The notes beneath the pieces are model-generated. The model made no database searches. It was not told the DNA's origin and saw only the letters and a list, made by a program, of their open reading frames with translations. Positions 25,874 to 34,069 of a stretch of DNA of 64,000 nucleotides are shown one piece after another. The translations under genes and the position numbers were made by a program. The number at the start of each line of letters is the position of its first letter. Position 1 is the stretch's first letter. The DNA is from UM-FILTER-40-17 sp032251335 (GTDB lineage Bacteria > Bacteroidota > Bacteroidia > Flavobacteriales > Flavobacteriaceae), in contig JAVVDW010000008.1 in the NCBI GenBank assembly GCA_032251335.1, positions 54,479 through 118,478 on the forward strand, given 5' to 3'.

Positions 25874-26425
25874 ATGGCCTACGTAGCAAGACTAAAACAA
25901 GAATACAAGGAGCGTATCGTACCCAATCTGGAAAAGGAATTTGGTTACAAAAACATCATGCAAGTGCCTAAGTTGGAAAAAATCGTTATTTCCAGAGGAG
26001 TGGGTGATGCCGTTGCCGATAAGAAACTCATCGAATACGCAGTTGATGAATTGAGCCGTATATCCGGTCAAAAAGCTATCGCCACCTATTCTAAAAAGGA
26101 CGTTTCAAACTTCAAACTCCGTAAAGCTATGGCAATCGGAGCCAAAGTGACCCTGAGAGGCGAAAAGATGTACGAGTTTTTAGATCGTTTGGTGACTACC
26201 GCCCTGCCACGAGTACGAGATTTTAACGGCGTGAAAGCTACAGGTTTTGACGGTCGCGGAAATTACAATCTCGGTGTTACGGAACAAATTATATTTCCTG
26301 AAATCGACATTGACAAGGTTAACAAAATTAACGGGATGGACATCACTTTCGTGACCAGCGCCCAAACCGATAAGGAAGCAAAATCATTATTAGCCGAACT
26401 AGGTTTACCTTTTAAAAAGAATTAA
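25874..26425 (+). CDS. rplE: 50S ribosomal protein L5
   Basis: L5 of 183 residues: ARLKQEYKERIVPNLEKEFGY, VPKLEKIVISRGVGDAVADKK, KVTLRGEKMYEFLDRLV and the C-terminal MDITFVTSAQTDKEAKSLL are standard. L5 binds 5S rRNA and contacts P-site tRNA. It is separated from rplX and from rpsN by 2 nt each. Confidence 0.97.
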   Translation: MAYVARLKQEYKERIVPNLEKEFGYKNIMQVPKLEKIVISRGVGDAVADKKLIEYAVDELSRISGQKAIATYSKKDVSNFKLRKAMAIGAKVTLRGEKMYEFLDRLVTTALPRVRDFNGVKATGFDGRGNYNLGVTEQIIFPEIDIDKVNKINGMDITFVTSAQTDKEAKSLLAELGLPFKKN

Positions 26426-26427
26426 TT

Positions 26428-26697
26428 ATGGCAAAAGAATCCATGAAAGCACGCGAGGTAAAGCGTCAGAAATTGGTAGAGAAATATGCAGCAAAACGCA
26501 AAGAAGCACTAGAAGCCGGTGATTATGAAGCCTTGCAAAGAATTCCAAAAAATGCTTCGCCGGTTCGTTTACACAATCGTTGTAAACTGACAGGAAGACC
26601 AAAAGGATACATGAGAACTTTTGGCATATCACGTGTTACTTTCCGCGAAATGGCAAACCAAGGTCTTATTCCGGGAGTGAAAAAAGCAAGCTGGTAA
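26428..26697 (+). CDS. rpsN: 30S ribosomal protein S14, zinc-independent form
   Basis: S14 of 89 residues ending RTFGISRVTFREMANQGLIPGVKKASW. The region where the zinc-binding form carries two CxxC motifs reads RLHNRCKLTGRPKGYMR, with a single Cys, so this is the long C-minus (zinc-free) type. S14 is part of the 30S head. Spacing is 2 nt from rplE and 27 nt to rpsH. Confidence 0.96.
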   Translation: MAKESMKAREVKRQKLVEKYAAKRKEALEAGDYEALQRIPKNASPVRLHNRCKLTGRPKGYMRTFGISRVTFREMANQGLIPGVKKASW

Positions 26698-26724
26698 ATT
26701 TATTCAGGTTTAAAGAAAAGTATT

Positions 26725-27123
26725 ATGAACACAGATCCAATCGCAGATTATCTGACTAGAATTCGAAACGCCGTTCGTGCCAACCATAAAGTTGTTGAGA
26801 TTCCGGCTTCTAAATTGAAAAAGGAAATGACCAAAATCCTTTTTGACCAAGGTTACATTTTGAGTTATAAATTTGAAGATAATGATGCGCAAGGCAGCAT
26901 TAAAATAGCTTTGAAATATGACAAAGTAACCAAAGACTCGGTCATTAAAGATTTACAACGCATCAGCAAACCAGGCTTGAGAAAGTACGCAGGCGCTACA
27001 GAGCTGCCACGTATTTTAAACGGATTGGGAATAGCCATAGTTTCAACTTCTCAGGGAGTGATGACTAGCAAACAAGCTCGTAAAGAGAATGTAGGTGGCG
27101 AAGTTATTTGTTACGTTTACTAA
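26725..27123 (+). CDS. rpsH: 30S ribosomal protein S8
   Basis: S8 of 132 residues: TDPIADYLTRIRNAVRANHK at the N terminus and GLGIAIVSTSQGVMTSKQAR near the end, both diagnostic. In E. coli S8 represses the spc operon by binding a site near rplE; nothing comparable is visible here. The gene follows a 27-nt spacer. Confidence 0.97.
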   Translation: MNTDPIADYLTRIRNAVRANHKVVEIPASKLKKEMTKILFDQGYILSYKFEDNDAQGSIKIALKYDKVTKDSVIKDLQRISKPGLRKYAGATELPRILNGLGIAIVSTSQGVMTSKQARKENVGGEVICYVY

Positions 27124-27141
27124 TAAAAATATTTCGACAAA

Positions 27142-27684
27142 ATGTCCAGAATAGGAAAAAATCCGATTACCATTCCGCAAGGTGTAACCATCACCTTAGG
27201 CGAACAGGTAGTTGAAGTAAAAGGAAAACTCGGTACGTTAACTCAGGACTTTTCAGAAGTATCCTTAGAGATAAACGATGGTGAGTTGGTTGTTTCTCCA
27301 TCAAACGACACCAAATCTGCCAGTGCCAAACACGGTCTTTACCGTTCTTTGATCAGCAATATGGTGACAGGTGTTTCTGAAGGTTTTTCAGAACAACTCG
27401 AATTGGTTGGTGTGGGTTACAGAGCTTCAAACCAAGGTCAGAAATTAGACTTGGCATTGGGTTTTTCACACAACATCGTTTTTGAAATTGCCCCCGAGGT
27501 AAAAGTCGAAACCGTAAGTGAAAAAGGGAAAAACCCGGTCATTAAATTATCATCACACGACAAACAACTGTTGGGTCACGTAGCTGCAAAGATTCGTTCT
27601 TTCAGAAGGCCGGAACCTTATAAAGGAAAAGGTATCAAGTTTGTGGGCGAACAAATCAGACGTAAAGCAGGTAAATCAGCATAA
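27142..27684 (+). CDS. rplF: 50S ribosomal protein L6
   Basis: L6 of 180 residues: SRIGKNPITIPQGVTITLG, GLYRSLISNMVTGVSEGF and the C-terminal signature RRPEPYKGKGIKFVGEQIRRKAGK. L6 contacts the sarcin-ricin loop region. rplR begins 11 nt later. Confidence 0.97.
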   Translation: MSRIGKNPITIPQGVTITLGEQVVEVKGKLGTLTQDFSEVSLEINDGELVVSPSNDTKSASAKHGLYRSLISNMVTGVSEGFSEQLELVGVGYRASNQGQKLDLALGFSHNIVFEIAPEVKVETVSEKGKNPVIKLSSHDKQLLGHVAAKIRSFRRPEPYKGKGIKFVGEQIRRKAGKSA

Positions 27685-27695
27685 TAAGATTGATT

Positions 27696-28052
27696 ATGGC
27701 ATTAGTTAAACAAAATAGAAGAAGACGCATTCATTACAGAATCCGAAAAACGGTTAACGGTTCAACAGAAAGACCCCGTTTGTCGGTTTTCAGAAGTAAC
27801 AATGAAATATACGCGCAAATCATTGACGATGTGGCCAAGGTAACCTTGGTAGCTGCCTCTTCAAGAGACAAAGAAATTACAGCTGCCAAAGGCAACAAAA
27901 CCGAAAAGGCAAACCTAGTCGGTAAGTTGATAGCCGAACGCGCACAACAGAAAGGTATCGAAACCATCTCTTTTGATCGGGGCGGATATCTATATCACGG
28001 AAGAGTTAAATCATTAGCAGAAGGTGCCCGAGAAGGCGGACTAAAATTCTAA
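27696..28052 (+). CDS. rplR: 50S ribosomal protein L18
   Basis: L18 of 118 residues. I place the start at the ATG at 27696 (MALVKQNRRRRIHYRIRK) rather than the TTG two codons upstream. RPRLSVFRSNNEIYAQIIDD and the final FDRGGYLYHGRVKSLAEGAREGGLKF are the 5S rRNA-binding features of the family. rpsE begins 5 nt after the stop. Confidence 0.97.
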   Translation: MALVKQNRRRRIHYRIRKTVNGSTERPRLSVFRSNNEIYAQIIDDVAKVTLVAASSRDKEITAAKGNKTEKANLVGKLIAERAQQKGIETISFDRGGYLYHGRVKSLAEGAREGGLKF

Positions 28053-28057
28053 GTATT

Positions 28058-28582
28058 ATGTTGGAGAACTATACAAACGTAGAACGCGTTAAACCCAGTG
28101 GAATTGAACTCAAAGACCGTTTGGTCGGTGTACAACGAGTTACCAAAGTAACCAAAGGTGGTCGTGCTTTCGGATTCTCTGCTATCGTAGTGGTAGGAGA
28201 TGAAAACGGAGTGGTTGGTCAGGGATTGGGTAAGTCAAAAGAAGTAGCAGATGCCATCGCCAAAGCGGTAGAAGATGCTAAAAAGAATTTGGTGCGCATC
28301 CCCATCAAGCACGCATCCATTCCACATCCTCAAAAAGGGAAATACGGTGGCGCACGTGTCAATCTGTTACCCGCTGCACCCGGTACCGGAGTTATAGCCG
28401 GTGGTGCTGTCCGCGCGGTATTGGAGTCTGTAGGCATACACGATGTATTGTCCAAGTCTCAAGGTTCCTCTAATCCACACAACGTGGTGAAAGCTACCTT
28501 TGACGCCTTGCTCAAATTGAGAAATGCCCACACCGTTGCCAAGCAAAGAGGTATCTCTCTCGATAAAGTATTTAACGGTTAA
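28058..28582 (+). CDS. rpsE: 30S ribosomal protein S5
   Basis: S5 of 174 residues: the double-stranded-RNA-binding-like N domain with VTKGGRAFGFSAIVVVGDENG and the C domain with AAPGTGVIAGGAVRAVLESVG. The loop between strands where spectinomycin-resistance changes occur (VTKGGR) is unaltered in appearance. S5 helps control decoding accuracy. 16 nt precede rpmD. Confidence 0.97.
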   Translation: MLENYTNVERVKPSGIELKDRLVGVQRVTKVTKGGRAFGFSAIVVVGDENGVVGQGLGKSKEVADAIAKAVEDAKKNLVRIPIKHASIPHPQKGKYGGARVNLLPAAPGTGVIAGGAVRAVLESVGIHDVLSKSQGSSNPHNVVKATFDALLKLRNAHTVAKQRGISLDKVFNG

Positions 28583-28598
28583 TAAACGAAGCAGTAAG

Positions 28599-28781
28599 AT
28601 GGCTACATTGAAAGTAACACAAGTAAAGAGCAGTATCAAAAGAACCGATACACAGAAAAGAACCCTCGCATCATTGGGTCTTGGACGCATCGGCAAATCG
28701 GTACAGCATCAAGATTCTCCGTCTATACACGGAATGATCAATAAAGTGAAACATTTGATTTCGGTAGAAGAAGTAAAATAA
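28599..28781 (+). CDS. rpmD: 50S ribosomal protein L30
   Basis: L30 of 60 residues. The ATG at 28599 (MATLKVTQVKSSIKRTDTQK) is 16 nt after rpsE; a longer frame from 28524 overlaps rpsE and is not supported. LASLGLGRIGKSVQHQDSPSIHGMINKV is typical for the small single-domain bacterial form. Confidence 0.96.
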   Translation: MATLKVTQVKSSIKRTDTQKRTLASLGLGRIGKSVQHQDSPSIHGMINKVKHLISVEEVK

Positions 28782-28786
28782 CAACT

Positions 28787-29236
28787 ATGAACTTAAGTAA
28801 CTTAAAACCGGCAGACGGTTCTTTGCATAACCAAAACAAACGTGAAGGTCGCGGACAAGGTTCCGGAAAAGGCGGTACCTCTACACGTGGTCATAAAGGT
28901 GCTAAATCGCGTTCCGGATATTCCAAAAAGATTGGATTTGAAGGTGGTCAAATGCCTTTGCAACGACGTGTACCAAAATTTGGATTTACCAACATCAACA
29001 GAGTTGAATATCAAGGTATCAATTTGGACACCTTGCAAGCTTTGGCGGATAAAACCAAAGCGACTGCCATTACACACGAATTTCTGATTGAAAACAGGTT
29101 GGCCACTAAAAACGACTTGATAAAAATTTTAGGTCGTGGCGAATTGAAAGCCAAACTTGAAGTCACTGCTCACAAATTTACTGCGACTGCTCTTGCTGCT
29201 ATTGAAGCCGCCGGAGGCGAAGCTAAAACCCTATAA
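28787..29236 (+). CDS. rplO: 50S ribosomal protein L15
   Basis: L15 of 149 residues. The N-terminal glycine/lysine-rich extension (GRGQGSGKGGTSTRGHKGAKSRSG) threads through 23S rRNA, and the globular part carries EGGQMPLQRRVPKFGFTN and an Ala/Gly-rich C-terminal end (ALAAIEAAGGEAKTL). It precedes secY by 9 nt, as in most spc operons. Confidence 0.97.
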   Translation: MNLSNLKPADGSLHNQNKREGRGQGSGKGGTSTRGHKGAKSRSGYSKKIGFEGGQMPLQRRVPKFGFTNINRVEYQGINLDTLQALADKTKATAITHEFLIENRLATKNDLIKILGRGELKAKLEVTAHKFTATALAAIEAAGGEAKTL

Positions 29237-29245
29237 TTAGGCCCA

Positions 29246-30586
29246 ATGAAGCTTATTGAGACATTAAAAAATATTTGGAAAATTGAAGCCCTGCGTAGCC
29301 GCATCTTGGTTACTTTAGGTTTGCTATTGGTCTATCGGTTTGGTGCCCATGTGCCACTTCCCGGTATTGATGCATCTCAATTATCTCAATTAGCCGACAA
29401 TACCCAAAGTGGTTTGTTAGGCCTACTCAATGCTTTTACCGGAGGTGCTTTTGCCAATGCATCCATACTCGCCTTGGGTATTATGCCTTACATCTCTGCT
29501 TCTATTGTGGTACAATTGATGGGAATTGCCGTTCCTTATCTGCAAAAGCTGCAGAAAGAAGGCGAAAGCGGGCGCAAAAAAATAAACCAGATTACACGTT
29601 GGCTAACCATCGCCATCACGTTGGTGCAAGCTCCGAGTTATTTGGCCAGTTTGCCTGCTTTGGGTATTCCTGAATCTGCTTTCCTTATTGGATACAGCAC
29701 CATGTTTTGGGTTTCCTCAGTGATCATCCTTACCACAGGAACAATTTTTGCTATGTGGCTGGGTGAAAAAATTACTGATAAAGGTATCGGTAATGGTATC
29801 TCACTACTCATCATGGTAGGTATCATCGCCAGGTTGCCCATTTCTTTCTTACAAGAATTTACATCCAGAGTTACCGAATCAAACGGCGGACTGATCTTGA
29901 TTCTTATCGAAATCATTATCTGGTTGGTCATCATCTTGCTGTCTGTCATGCTCGTGATGGCGGTTCGCAGAATTCCTGTACAATACGCACGAAGATCCGC
30001 TACCGGAGTGATGGAACGAAATGTGGCCGGAAGCAGACAATACATCCCGCTCAAGCTGAATGCATCGGGTGTGATGCCGATTATTTTTGCGCAAGCAATC
30101 ATGTTTATACCGGCAGCAGTCGTTGGTCTTTCAGATTCAGAATTGGCACAGTCATTTACAGCAGCACTCAGCAATATTTTCGGATTTTGGTATAATGTGC
30201 TGTTTGCATTGCTCATCGTATTGTTTACCTATTTTTATACTGCTATTACGGTGCCTACCAATAAAATGGCAGACGACCTAAAACGAAGTGGCGGATTTAT
30301 TCCGGGCATCAGACCGGGTAAAGAAACCGGTGATTATTTAGACAAAATCATGTCTCAAATCACTTTTCCAGGCTCGTTGTTTTTAGCACTCATAGCCGTA
30401 TTTCCTGCTATCATAGTCAATATTATAGGCGTGCAACAAGGTTGGGCATTGTTCTATGGAGGTACCTCATTACTGATTATGGTGGGTGTGGCCATTGATA
30501 CCTTGCAACAGGTAAATTCATACCTTCTAAACAGTCATTACGACGGCTTGATGAAAACAGGAAAAAAACGTAAAGCAATCGCATAA
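29246..30586 (+). CDS. secY: Protein translocase subunit SecY
   Basis: The channel subunit of the Sec translocon; 446 residues with ten predicted membrane helices. Recognisable parts are RILVTLGLLLVYRFGAHVPLPG (helix 1), the plug region LLGLLNAFTGGAFANASILALGIMPYI, GEKITDKGIGNGISLLI, and the cytosolic loop PVQYARRSATGVMERNVAGSRQYIPLK that contacts SecA and the ribosome. It lies between rplO (9 nt) and infA (1 nt). adk and map, which often follow secY elsewhere, are absent. Confidence 0.98.
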   Translation: MKLIETLKNIWKIEALRSRILVTLGLLLVYRFGAHVPLPGIDASQLSQLADNTQSGLLGLLNAFTGGAFANASILALGIMPYISASIVVQLMGIAVPYLQKLQKEGESGRKKINQITRWLTIAITLVQAPSYLASLPALGIPESAFLIGYSTMFWVSSVIILTTGTIFAMWLGEKITDKGIGNGISLLIMVGIIARLPISFLQEFTSRVTESNGGLILILIEIIIWLVIILLSVMLVMAVRRIPVQYARRSATGVMERNVAGSRQYIPLKLNASGVMPIIFAQAIMFIPAAVVGLSDSELAQSFTAALSNIFGFWYNVLFALLIVLFTYFYTAITVPTNKMADDLKRSGGFIPGIRPGKETGDYLDKIMSQITFPGSLFLALIAVFPAIIVNIIGVQQGWALFYGGTSLLIMVGVAIDTLQQVNSYLLNSHYDGLMKTGKKRKAIA

Positions 30587-30587
30587 T

Positions 30588-30803
30588 ATGGCAAAGCAAT
30601 CGGCAATAGAACAAGACGGATCCATCATCGAAGCGCTTTCCAACGCTATGTTCAGAGTCGAATTGGAAAACGGTCACATAGTGACGGCGCACATATCGGG
30701 TAAGATGCGTATGCACTATATTAAATTATTACCCGGTGATAAAGTGAAGTTAGAAATGAGTCCTTATGACTTATCAAAAGCAAGAATAACATACAGATAT
30801 TAA
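30588..30803 (+). CDS. infA: Translation initiation factor IF-1
   Basis: IF-1 of 71 residues with the S1/OB fold: KQSAIEQDGSIIEALSNAMFRVELENGH, then HISGKMRMHYIKLLPGDKVKLEMSPYDLSKARITYRY. It binds the A site of the 30S subunit at initiation. It starts 1 nt after the secY stop, suggesting coupled translation. Confidence 0.97.
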   Translation: MAKQSAIEQDGSIIEALSNAMFRVELENGHIVTAHISGKMRMHYIKLLPGDKVKLEMSPYDLSKARITYRY

Positions 30804-30813
30804 TAGCTATACC

Positions 30814-30930
30814 ATGAAAGTAAGAGCATCCGTAAAAAAGAGAAGTCCAGAATGCAAAATCGTACGCCGCAAAGGACGGCTGTACGTAATTAATAAAGCT
30901 AATCCTAGATTCAAACAAAGACAAGGTTAA
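30814..30930 (+). CDS. rpmJ: 50S ribosomal protein L36, zinc-independent form
   Basis: A 38-codon gene between infA and rpsM: MKVRASVKKRSPECKIVRRK followed by GRLYVINKANPRFKQRQG. The zinc-binding version carries three Cys and a His; here only one Cys is left (PECKIV), so this is the zinc-free form. Ten nt separate it from infA and 2 nt from rpsM. Confidence 0.95.
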   Translation: MKVRASVKKRSPECKIVRRKGRLYVINKANPRFKQRQG

Positions 30931-30932
30931 TT

Positions 30933-31307
30933 ATGGCAAGAATTGCAGGGGTAGATTTACCCAAACAAAAACGTGGCGCCATCGCTCTGACTTATATTTT
31001 CGGTATAGGCAGAAGCAGAGCTAAAGAAATTTTGGCACAAGCCGGAGTCAATGAAGACACCAAAGTGCAAGATTGGGATGACGCGGCTATAGCCGGTATC
31101 CGTGAAGCTGTAAGCGGTTTCAAAATAGAAGGTGAACTTCGCTCCGAAGTCCAACTACACATCAAACGTTTGATGGACATCGGTTGTTACCGTGGTATCC
31201 GTCACCGTTCCGGATTGCCGTTGCGCGGACAGCGAACCAAAAACAATTCGCGTACACGTAAAGGAAAAAGAAAAACTGTTGCCAACAAGAAAAAAGCAAC
31301 TAAATAA
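30933..31307 (+). CDS. rpsM: 30S ribosomal protein S13
   Basis: S13 of 124 residues: MARIAGVDLPKQKRGAIALTYIFGIGRSRA, HIKRLMDIGCYRGIRHRSGLPLRGQRTKNNSRTRKG and a basic C-terminal tail. S13 forms intersubunit bridges with the 50S central protuberance and contacts P-site tRNA. rpsK follows after 12 nt. Confidence 0.97.
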   Translation: MARIAGVDLPKQKRGAIALTYIFGIGRSRAKEILAQAGVNEDTKVQDWDDAAIAGIREAVSGFKIEGELRSEVQLHIKRLMDIGCYRGIRHRSGLPLRGQRTKNNSRTRKGKRKTVANKKKATK

Positions 31308-31319
31308 TAACTAGGTATT

Positions 31320-31703
31320 ATGGCGAAGACAACTTCAAAAAAACGCAAAGTCATTGTTGATGCAAGTGGGGAAGCCCACGTTACGGCATCTTTCAATAAT
31401 ATTATCATTTCTTTGACCAACAAAAAAGGAGAAGTGATCTCTTGGTCCTCTGCCGGTAAAATGGGTTTTAGAGGTTCTAAGAAAAACACACCTTACGCTG
31501 CACAGGTGGCAGCCGAAGAGGCTTCAAAAACAGCGATGGACGCAGGGCTTAGAAAAGTACGTGTTTTTGTGAAAGGTCCGGGTAACGGCAGAGAATCTGC
31601 TATCCGATCTATACACAACACCGGTATCGAAGTTACCGAAATCATCGACGTGACTCCAATTCCGCACAACGGATGCCGACCACCTAAAAGAAGAAGAGTT
31701 TAA
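31320..31703 (+). CDS. rpsK: 30S ribosomal protein S11
   Basis: S11 of 127 residues: HVTASFNNIIISLTNKKGEVISWSSAGKMGFRGSKKNTPYAAQ and the C-terminal VTPIPHNGCRPPKRRRV. It lies in the platform near the mRNA exit. After its stop comes an 83-nt gap with a strong hairpin before rpsD. Confidence 0.97.
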   Translation: MAKTTSKKRKVIVDASGEAHVTASFNNIIISLTNKKGEVISWSSAGKMGFRGSKKNTPYAAQVAAEEASKTAMDAGLRKVRVFVKGPGNGRESAIRSIHNTGIEVTEIIDVTPIPHNGCRPPKRRRV

Positions 31704-31723
31704 TAAATATTCATAACCCCGCT

Positions 31724-31768
31724 ACTGAATCTAACGGCGAAGGATAGACCTTAATTCCCGTTTTCAGT
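31724..31768 (+). promoter_or_regulatory. Structured RNA leader before rpsD (possible S4-binding site)
   Basis: Three nested helices: ACTGAA (31724-31729) with TTCAGT (31763-31768); AACGG (31733-31737) with CCGTT (31758-31762); AAGG (31740-31743) with CCTT (31749-31752) closing a 5-nt loop. This gives 15 base pairs, a 3-nt bulge on the 5' side and a small asymmetric internal loop. No T-run follows, so it is not a terminator. It is the only strongly structured gap in the cluster and directly precedes rpsD. S4 is the autoregulator of this operon in E. coli and of rpsD in Bacillus, so an S4-responsive leader is a reasonable inference. Confidence 0.5.
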
Positions 31769-31786
31769 TGCACAAATTTTAGTTTT

Positions 31787-32392
31787 ATGGCAAGATACGT
31801 AGGTCCCAAATCAAAAATCGCCCGTAAATTCGGCGAAGCCATTTTTGGAGAAGACAAATCTTTCGAAAGAAAAAATTACCCGCCCGGCCAACACGGTTTG
31901 GCTAGCAAAAGATCAAAAAAATCTGAATATGCTGTTCAGCTGATGGAAAAACAAAAAGCCAAATACACCTATGGTGTTTTGGAGCGTCAGTTTAGCAATA
32001 TGTTTAAAAAAGCAACCCGCAGCCATGGTATTACCGGCGAAGTCTTACTCCAATTGTGTGAGTCCAGACTTGACAACGCAGTATATAGGTTTGGGATTTC
32101 TTCCAGCAGAAGCGGTGCACGCCAATTGGTATCGCACAGACACATCACCGTCAACGGAGAAATCGTTAACATTCCTTCTTACAGCCTTAAACCAGGCGAT
32201 GTTGTTGGCGTAAGAGAAAAATCAAAATCACTGGCTACCATTGAAGAATCATTGTCCCGATCTTCAAATGTTTATGAGTGGCTCAGCTGGAATGCAGATA
32301 AAATGGAAGGCACTTTTGTGAGCGTTCCCCAACGTGTACAAATACCAGAAAACATCAAAGAACAATTGATCGTCGAATTGTACTCTAAATAA
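31787..32392 (+). CDS. rpsD: 30S ribosomal protein S4
   Basis: S4 of 201 residues: MARYVGPKSKIARKFGEAIFG, RRE-type region YPPGQHG, and an S4 RNA-binding domain with RLDNAVYRFGISSSRSGARQLVSHRHITVNG. S4 is a primary binder of the 16S 5' domain and contributes to accuracy. The gene is separated from rpsK by 83 nt containing a hairpin and precedes rpoA by 25 nt, the usual alpha-operon order. Confidence 0.97.
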   Translation: MARYVGPKSKIARKFGEAIFGEDKSFERKNYPPGQHGLASKRSKKSEYAVQLMEKQKAKYTYGVLERQFSNMFKKATRSHGITGEVLLQLCESRLDNAVYRFGISSSRSGARQLVSHRHITVNGEIVNIPSYSLKPGDVVGVREKSKSLATIEESLSRSSNVYEWLSWNADKMEGTFVSVPQRVQIPENIKEQLIVELYSK

Positions 32393-32417
32393 TCCTAATT
32401 CCTGATAAAATAAGATT

Positions 32418-33410
32418 ATGGCCATATTAAATTTTCAAAAACCGGACAAAGTTATAATGATCGATTCTACGGATTTCGAAGGTCGATTTGAATTCAGACC
32501 TCTTGAACCCGGTTACGGTCTTACAGTGGGTAACGCACTCCGAAGGGTTTTGCTTTCCTCATTGGAAGGCTTTGCCGTCACCTCTCTGAGAATCGAAGGT
32601 GTAGAACACGAATTTTCCACCATCAAAGGCGTTGTGGAAGACGTTACCGAAATCATCCTCAACTTCAAACAAATCCGTTTTAAAAACCAAATCGAAGATT
32701 CGGATAACGAAACCGTTTCTGTGGCAATAAGCGGCTCCGAAGTTGTAACTGCCGGCGATTTGCAAAAGTTTATTTCCGGTTTTCAGGTGTTAAACTCCGA
32801 TTTGGTATTGCTCAACAAAGAGTCAAATGTCTCTCTTAACTTCGAATTTACGATAGAGAAAGGCCGTGGCTACGTGCCTGCCGAAGAGAACAAAAAAGCC
32901 AATGCACCTTTTGGAACAATCTTTATAGATTCTATCTATACACCTATCAAAAACGTGCAATACGCCATCGAAAACTTCCGTGTAGAACAAAAAACGGATT
33001 TTGAGAAACTCGTATTTCACATCATTACTGATGGTTCTATACATCCCAAAGATGCCTTGACTGAAGCCGCCAAAACCCTGATTCATCACTTTATGCTGTT
33101 CTCAGATGAGCGCATCACACTTGAATCTGATGAGGTAGCCGAAACAGAAACCTACGACGAAGAGTCTTTGCACATGAGACAATTGCTCAAAACCAAATTG
33201 GTTGATATGGATTTGTCAGTGCGTGCCTTAAACTGCCTCAAAGCAGCAGAAGTAGAAACACTCGGCGATTTGGTTTCTTTCAATAAAAACGATTTGATGA
33301 AGTTTAGAAACTTTGGTAAAAAATCATTGACAGAATTGGAAGAACTCGTCATTGTTAAAGGACTCAACTTTGGAATGGACTTAACCAAGTATAAATTAGA
33401 TAAAGACTAA
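32418..33410 (+). CDS. rpoA: RNA polymerase alpha subunit
   Basis: The 330-residue alpha subunit. The N-terminal dimerisation domain shows PLEPGYGLTVGNALRRVLLSS, VTEIILNFKQIRFK and EKGRGYVPAEENK. The C-terminal domain, which binds UP elements and activators, has LKTKLVDMDLSVRALNCLKAAEVETLGDL and FGKKSLTELEELV. The linker between them (about 230-250) is acidic. It follows rpsD by 25 nt; rplQ is 37 nt downstream. Confidence 0.98.
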   Translation: MAILNFQKPDKVIMIDSTDFEGRFEFRPLEPGYGLTVGNALRRVLLSSLEGFAVTSLRIEGVEHEFSTIKGVVEDVTEIILNFKQIRFKNQIEDSDNETVSVAISGSEVVTAGDLQKFISGFQVLNSDLVLLNKESNVSLNFEFTIEKGRGYVPAEENKKANAPFGTIFIDSIYTPIKNVQYAIENFRVEQKTDFEKLVFHIITDGSIHPKDALTEAAKTLIHHFMLFSDERITLESDEVAETETYDEESLHMRQLLKTKLVDMDLSVRALNCLKAAEVETLGDLVSFNKNDLMKFRNFGKKSLTELEELVIVKGLNFGMDLTKYKLDKD

Positions 33411-33447
33411 CGCTTTTCAACAAGCGTTTCAAACTTGAATAGAAATC

Positions 33448-33978
33448 ATGAGACACGGAAAGAAATTTAATCACCTAAGCAGACAAACAGCCCATAGAAA
33501 GTCCATGTTGGCTAACATGGCTTGTTCGCTGATTGAGCATAAGCGAATCAACACTACGGTTGCCAAAGCCAAGGCATTAAAAGTGTTTGTTGAACCCATA
33601 ATTACCAAAGCCAAAGAAGATACGACGCACAACCGACGTACCGTTTTTTCTCGAATCAGAAGTAAATATGCAGTTACCGAACTTTTTAGAGACGTGGCCG
33701 CAAAAGTTGGCGACAGACCCGGAGGCTATACACGTATCATTAAACTGGGCAACCGACTGGGCGATAACGCCGATATGTGTATGATAGAGTTGGTTGACTA
33801 CAACGAAACCTACAACACAGAAGGTACTGCCAAAAAGAAAACCAGAAGACGCGGCGGTAAGAAAAAAGAAACAGTCGAAACTGTGAAAGCAGCTCCCGAA
33901 GCCGAAGCTGAGGACAAAGCGACACCTGCACCCGAAACACCCAAAGATGAAGGTTCAGCCGAAACAAATAAGGAATAA
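33448..33978 (+). CDS. rplQ: 50S ribosomal protein L17 with acidic C-terminal tail
   Basis: Last gene of the cluster. The first 120 residues are ordinary L17: MRHGKKFNHLSRQTAHRKSML, RINTTVAKAKALKVFVEPII and GGYTRIIKLGNRLGDNADMC. A low-complexity tail of about 55 residues follows: first basic (KKKTRRRGGKKK), then rich in Glu, Ala, Pro and Lys (APEAEAEDKATPAPETPKDE). Such tails occur in L17 of this phylum and have no known function. A terminator (34001-34036) follows. Confidence 0.96.
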   Translation: MRHGKKFNHLSRQTAHRKSMLANMACSLIEHKRINTTVAKAKALKVFVEPIITKAKEDTTHNRRTVFSRIRSKYAVTELFRDVAAKVGDRPGGYTRIIKLGNRLGDNADMCMIELVDYNETYNTEGTAKKKTRRRGGKKKETVETVKAAPEAEAEDKATPAPETPKDEGSAETNKE

Positions 33979-34000
33979 ATGTACCATTTCTTAACAATCA

Positions 34001-34036
34001 AAAAGGATAAGTCGTTTCGATTTATCCTTTTTTTTA
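34001..34036 (+). terminator. Terminator of the ribosomal supercluster
   Basis: AAAAGGATAA (34001-34010) pairs with TTATCCTTTT (34022-34031) around GTCGTTTCGAT, followed by a T-run. It lies 22 nt after the rplQ stop and so ends the long transcript that starts at rpsL. Confidence 0.85.
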
Positions 34037-34069
34037 TGTTATTTTGTAAACCCTAAACACTTGTTGATT

